5,563 nt of DNA from a candidate division SR1 bacterium (lineage in GTDB: Bacteria; Patescibacteriota; Gracilibacteria; Absconditabacterales; Absconditicoccaceae): contig PDOX01000026.1 of assembly GCA_002746475.1 (NCBI GenBank), positions 1 through 5,563 on the forward strand. Reading direction: 5' to 3'. The notes under the pieces are model-generated. The model saw only the letters and a program-made list of their open reading frames with translations, did no database searches and had not been told where the DNA came from. This document shows, in pieces, positions 4,658 to 5,563 of the stretch (positions within the stretch are counted from its first letter, which is position 1; every line of letters starts with the position of its first letter). The position numbers and the translations under genes were made by a program.

Positions 4658-5563
4658 ATGACAGAAAACAAGAATCCACAACAACAAAAACCTAAGAAAC
4701 CAAATGGAACCCTTTCAGAAAGAGAAGTGAGAATCCAAAAAATCAAGAAAATGCAAACAATGGGAGTCGTCCCTTTTGCTCAAAGTTTTGCTAAAAAAGA
4801 TATGATTGCAGACATTATCAAAACTTACGAAAATGCAGAACATCGTGATATCAATGATATCATAGAAAATCCTATCAATCAAGTAAAAACTGCGGGAAGA
4901 GTGACCTTGTATCGTACGCATGGAAAAATTGCTTTTGCAAGAATCCTTGATGCCAGTGAACAAATCCAAATCATGTTTCACAAATCTAACTGTAAAATAG
5001 ATATTTCAACTTCTGATAACGAACCAAATTTGGTAGACTTCGTCACTCAGAGCGAAGCGAAGAGTCCAGAGAAAAGTACAATGGATTCTTCGGAAAAGCC
5101 TCAGAATGACAATAATGATCCCCAAACGATGCTTGCCTACAAATTCATGGAAAAGATGGTGGATGTTGGAGATTTTATCGGAATTGAAGGAGAAGTATTT
5201 AGAACCCACAAAGGAGAATTGACTATTTTCGTGAGTAATTTCAAATTCTTGTCAAAAGCTGTGAGACCAATGGCTGAAAAATACCATGGACTTACCGACC
5301 AAGAAGAACTCTACAGAAAAAGATATATTGATATGACTGTAAATCCTGAGACTTACAAGAGATTTATGTTCAAATCTAAATTTTATCAAGCACTAAGAAC
5401 TTTTTATACGCAAGAAGGATTTACTGAAATTCAAACGCCAATACTAGATAATGCAGCCAGTGGTGCAGCAGCAAAACCGTTCATTACGCATCATAATGAC
5501 TATGATACTGATGTATATCTCAGAATTGCTTTTGAAACTTCACTCAAAAAAGCAACGGTTGGG
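4658..5563 (+). CDS. lysS: Lysyl-tRNA synthetase, class II (3' end beyond window)
   Basis: Attaches lysine to tRNA-Lys in the cytoplasm. ATG 4658 opens a frame continuing to the window edge (302 codons, roughly 60% of a usual LysRS). Residues 1-19 are a Lys/Gln-rich extension; the family N-terminal helix follows (E..R..K....G..PF, about 21-40), then the anticodon-binding OB fold (about 78-200: AGRVTLYRTHGKIAFA, GDFIGIEGEVFRTHKGELTI). The catalytic domain begins with RPMAEKYHGLTDQEELYRKR (203-222), class II motif 1 GFTEIQTP (254-261), then SGAAAKPFITHHN (268-280) and the start of motif 2 (YLRIAFETSLKK; most family members have RIAPEL, so Pro is Phe here). The OB fold carries an insertion of roughly 40 residues (about 111-160), of which 129-151 are encoded by a palindromic DNA element. 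There are no TGA or CGA/CGG codons among 302; both CGT codons read sensibly as Arg (TLYRTHGK aligns with E. coli TRRIMGK). The gene is divergent from ftsW. Confidence 0.96.
   Translation, partial: MTENKNPQQQKPKKPNGTLSEREVRIQKIKKMQTMGVVPFAQSFAKKDMIADIIKTYENAEHRDINDIIENPINQVKTAGRVTLYRTHGKIAFARILDASEQIQIMFHKSNCKIDISTSDNEPNLVDFVTQSEAKSPEKSTMDSSEKPQNDNNDPQTMLAYKFMEKMVDVGDFIGIEGEVFRTHKGELTIFVSNFKFLSKAVRPMAEKYHGLTDQEELYRKRYIDMTVNPETYKRFMFKSKFYQALRTFYTQEGFTEIQTPILDNAASGAAAKPFITHHNDYDTDVYLRIAFETSLKKATVG
5042..5110. repeat. 69-bp imperfect palindromic element inserted in frame in lysS
   Basis: The left arm (5042-5068) runs from GTCACTCAGAG to GAAGAGTCCA; the right arm (5082-5110) runs from TGGATTCTTC to CTCAGAATGAC. 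The outer ends (GTCA/TGAC, CTCAGAG/CTCAGAA) and inner ends (GAAGAGTCCA/TGGATTCTTC, 9 of 10 paired) are complementary; the middle has diverged (6 against 8 nt). The loop is 13 nt, A-rich. The element is exactly 23 codons, begins at a codon boundary (residue 129) and encodes a polar stretch ending at Asp151. It lies in an OB-fold loop that is short in E. coli LysRS. Its pattern (TCA...CTGAG-CGAAG...GAATC-CA) resembles small interspersed palindromic repeats that I recall from other bacterial genomes. In-frame insertion in a protein gene parallels the Rickettsia palindromic elements. No second copy exists in this window. Confidence 0.75.

Noticed and set aside
4715..5209. - strand ORFs (4715-4981, 5006-5209)
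   Set aside because: They are antisense shadows of lysS, whose family motifs are clear on the + strand.
1..5563. CRISPR arrays, insertion sequences, riboswitches, integrase sites
   Set aside because: No regularly spaced repeats, transposase motifs or structured leader were found. The only repeat-like DNA is listed above.

Overview
Organism. The window is very A+T-rich. Four of its protein genes can only be read if TGA is a sense codon: 30 in-frame TGAs interrupt otherwise continuous reading frames, while every visible stop is TAA or TAG. In FtsW the TGAs fall on conserved glycines, so UGA encodes glycine, as in the candidate phyla Absconditabacteria (SR1) and Gracilibacteria. A second departure is visible. 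Five in-frame CGA/CGG codons sit where tryptophan or another aromatic residue is expected, most clearly in FtsW. The only tRNA gene has a tRNA-Trp-like body (A1-U72, G2-C71, G3-C70, discriminator G73) with anticodon UCG, which reads CGA/CGG. Together these point to order Absconditabacterales, whose code (NCBI table 37 as I recall it) has UGA=Gly and CGA/CGG=Trp. All translations below use that code.

Layout. Positions 1-2069 (+ strand) hold three consecutive genes for secreted or membrane proteins. The first is cut by the window edge. Each protein has a signal peptide and one or more 'TM - short charged loop - TM' hairpins, the architecture of VirB2/TrbC-like type IV secretion pilin subunits in CPR bacteria. 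The third carries three such hairpins in a row. Positions 2070-2401 are non-protein-coding: an 18-bp-period A-rich repeat, a strong intrinsic terminator, the tRNA (- strand) and a second terminator-like hairpin. Positions 2402-4463 (- strand) hold ftsW (septal peptidoglycan glycosyltransferase) and, overlapping its 3' end by 35 nt, an unrecognised 288-residue protein with a degenerate LAGLIDADG-like motif. Both lie upstream of the tRNA on the same strand and could be co-transcribed with it. Positions 4464-4657 are a divergent promoter region. From 4658 to the right edge runs the 5' part of lysS (lysyl-tRNA synthetase, class II), which carries an in-frame 69-bp imperfect palindromic element.

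How the parts relate. The + strand cluster is probably a surface or secretion module (pilus-like or channel subunits). The - strand unit covers cell division plus a tRNA that the recoded ftsW itself needs: FtsW contains three CGR codons. The main points for a second look are the Trp-like tRNA with anticodon UCG, the CGR codons at aromatic positions of FtsW, the palindromic element inside lysS, and the absence of UGA from lysS and the 288-residue gene despite heavy use in the membrane-protein genes.
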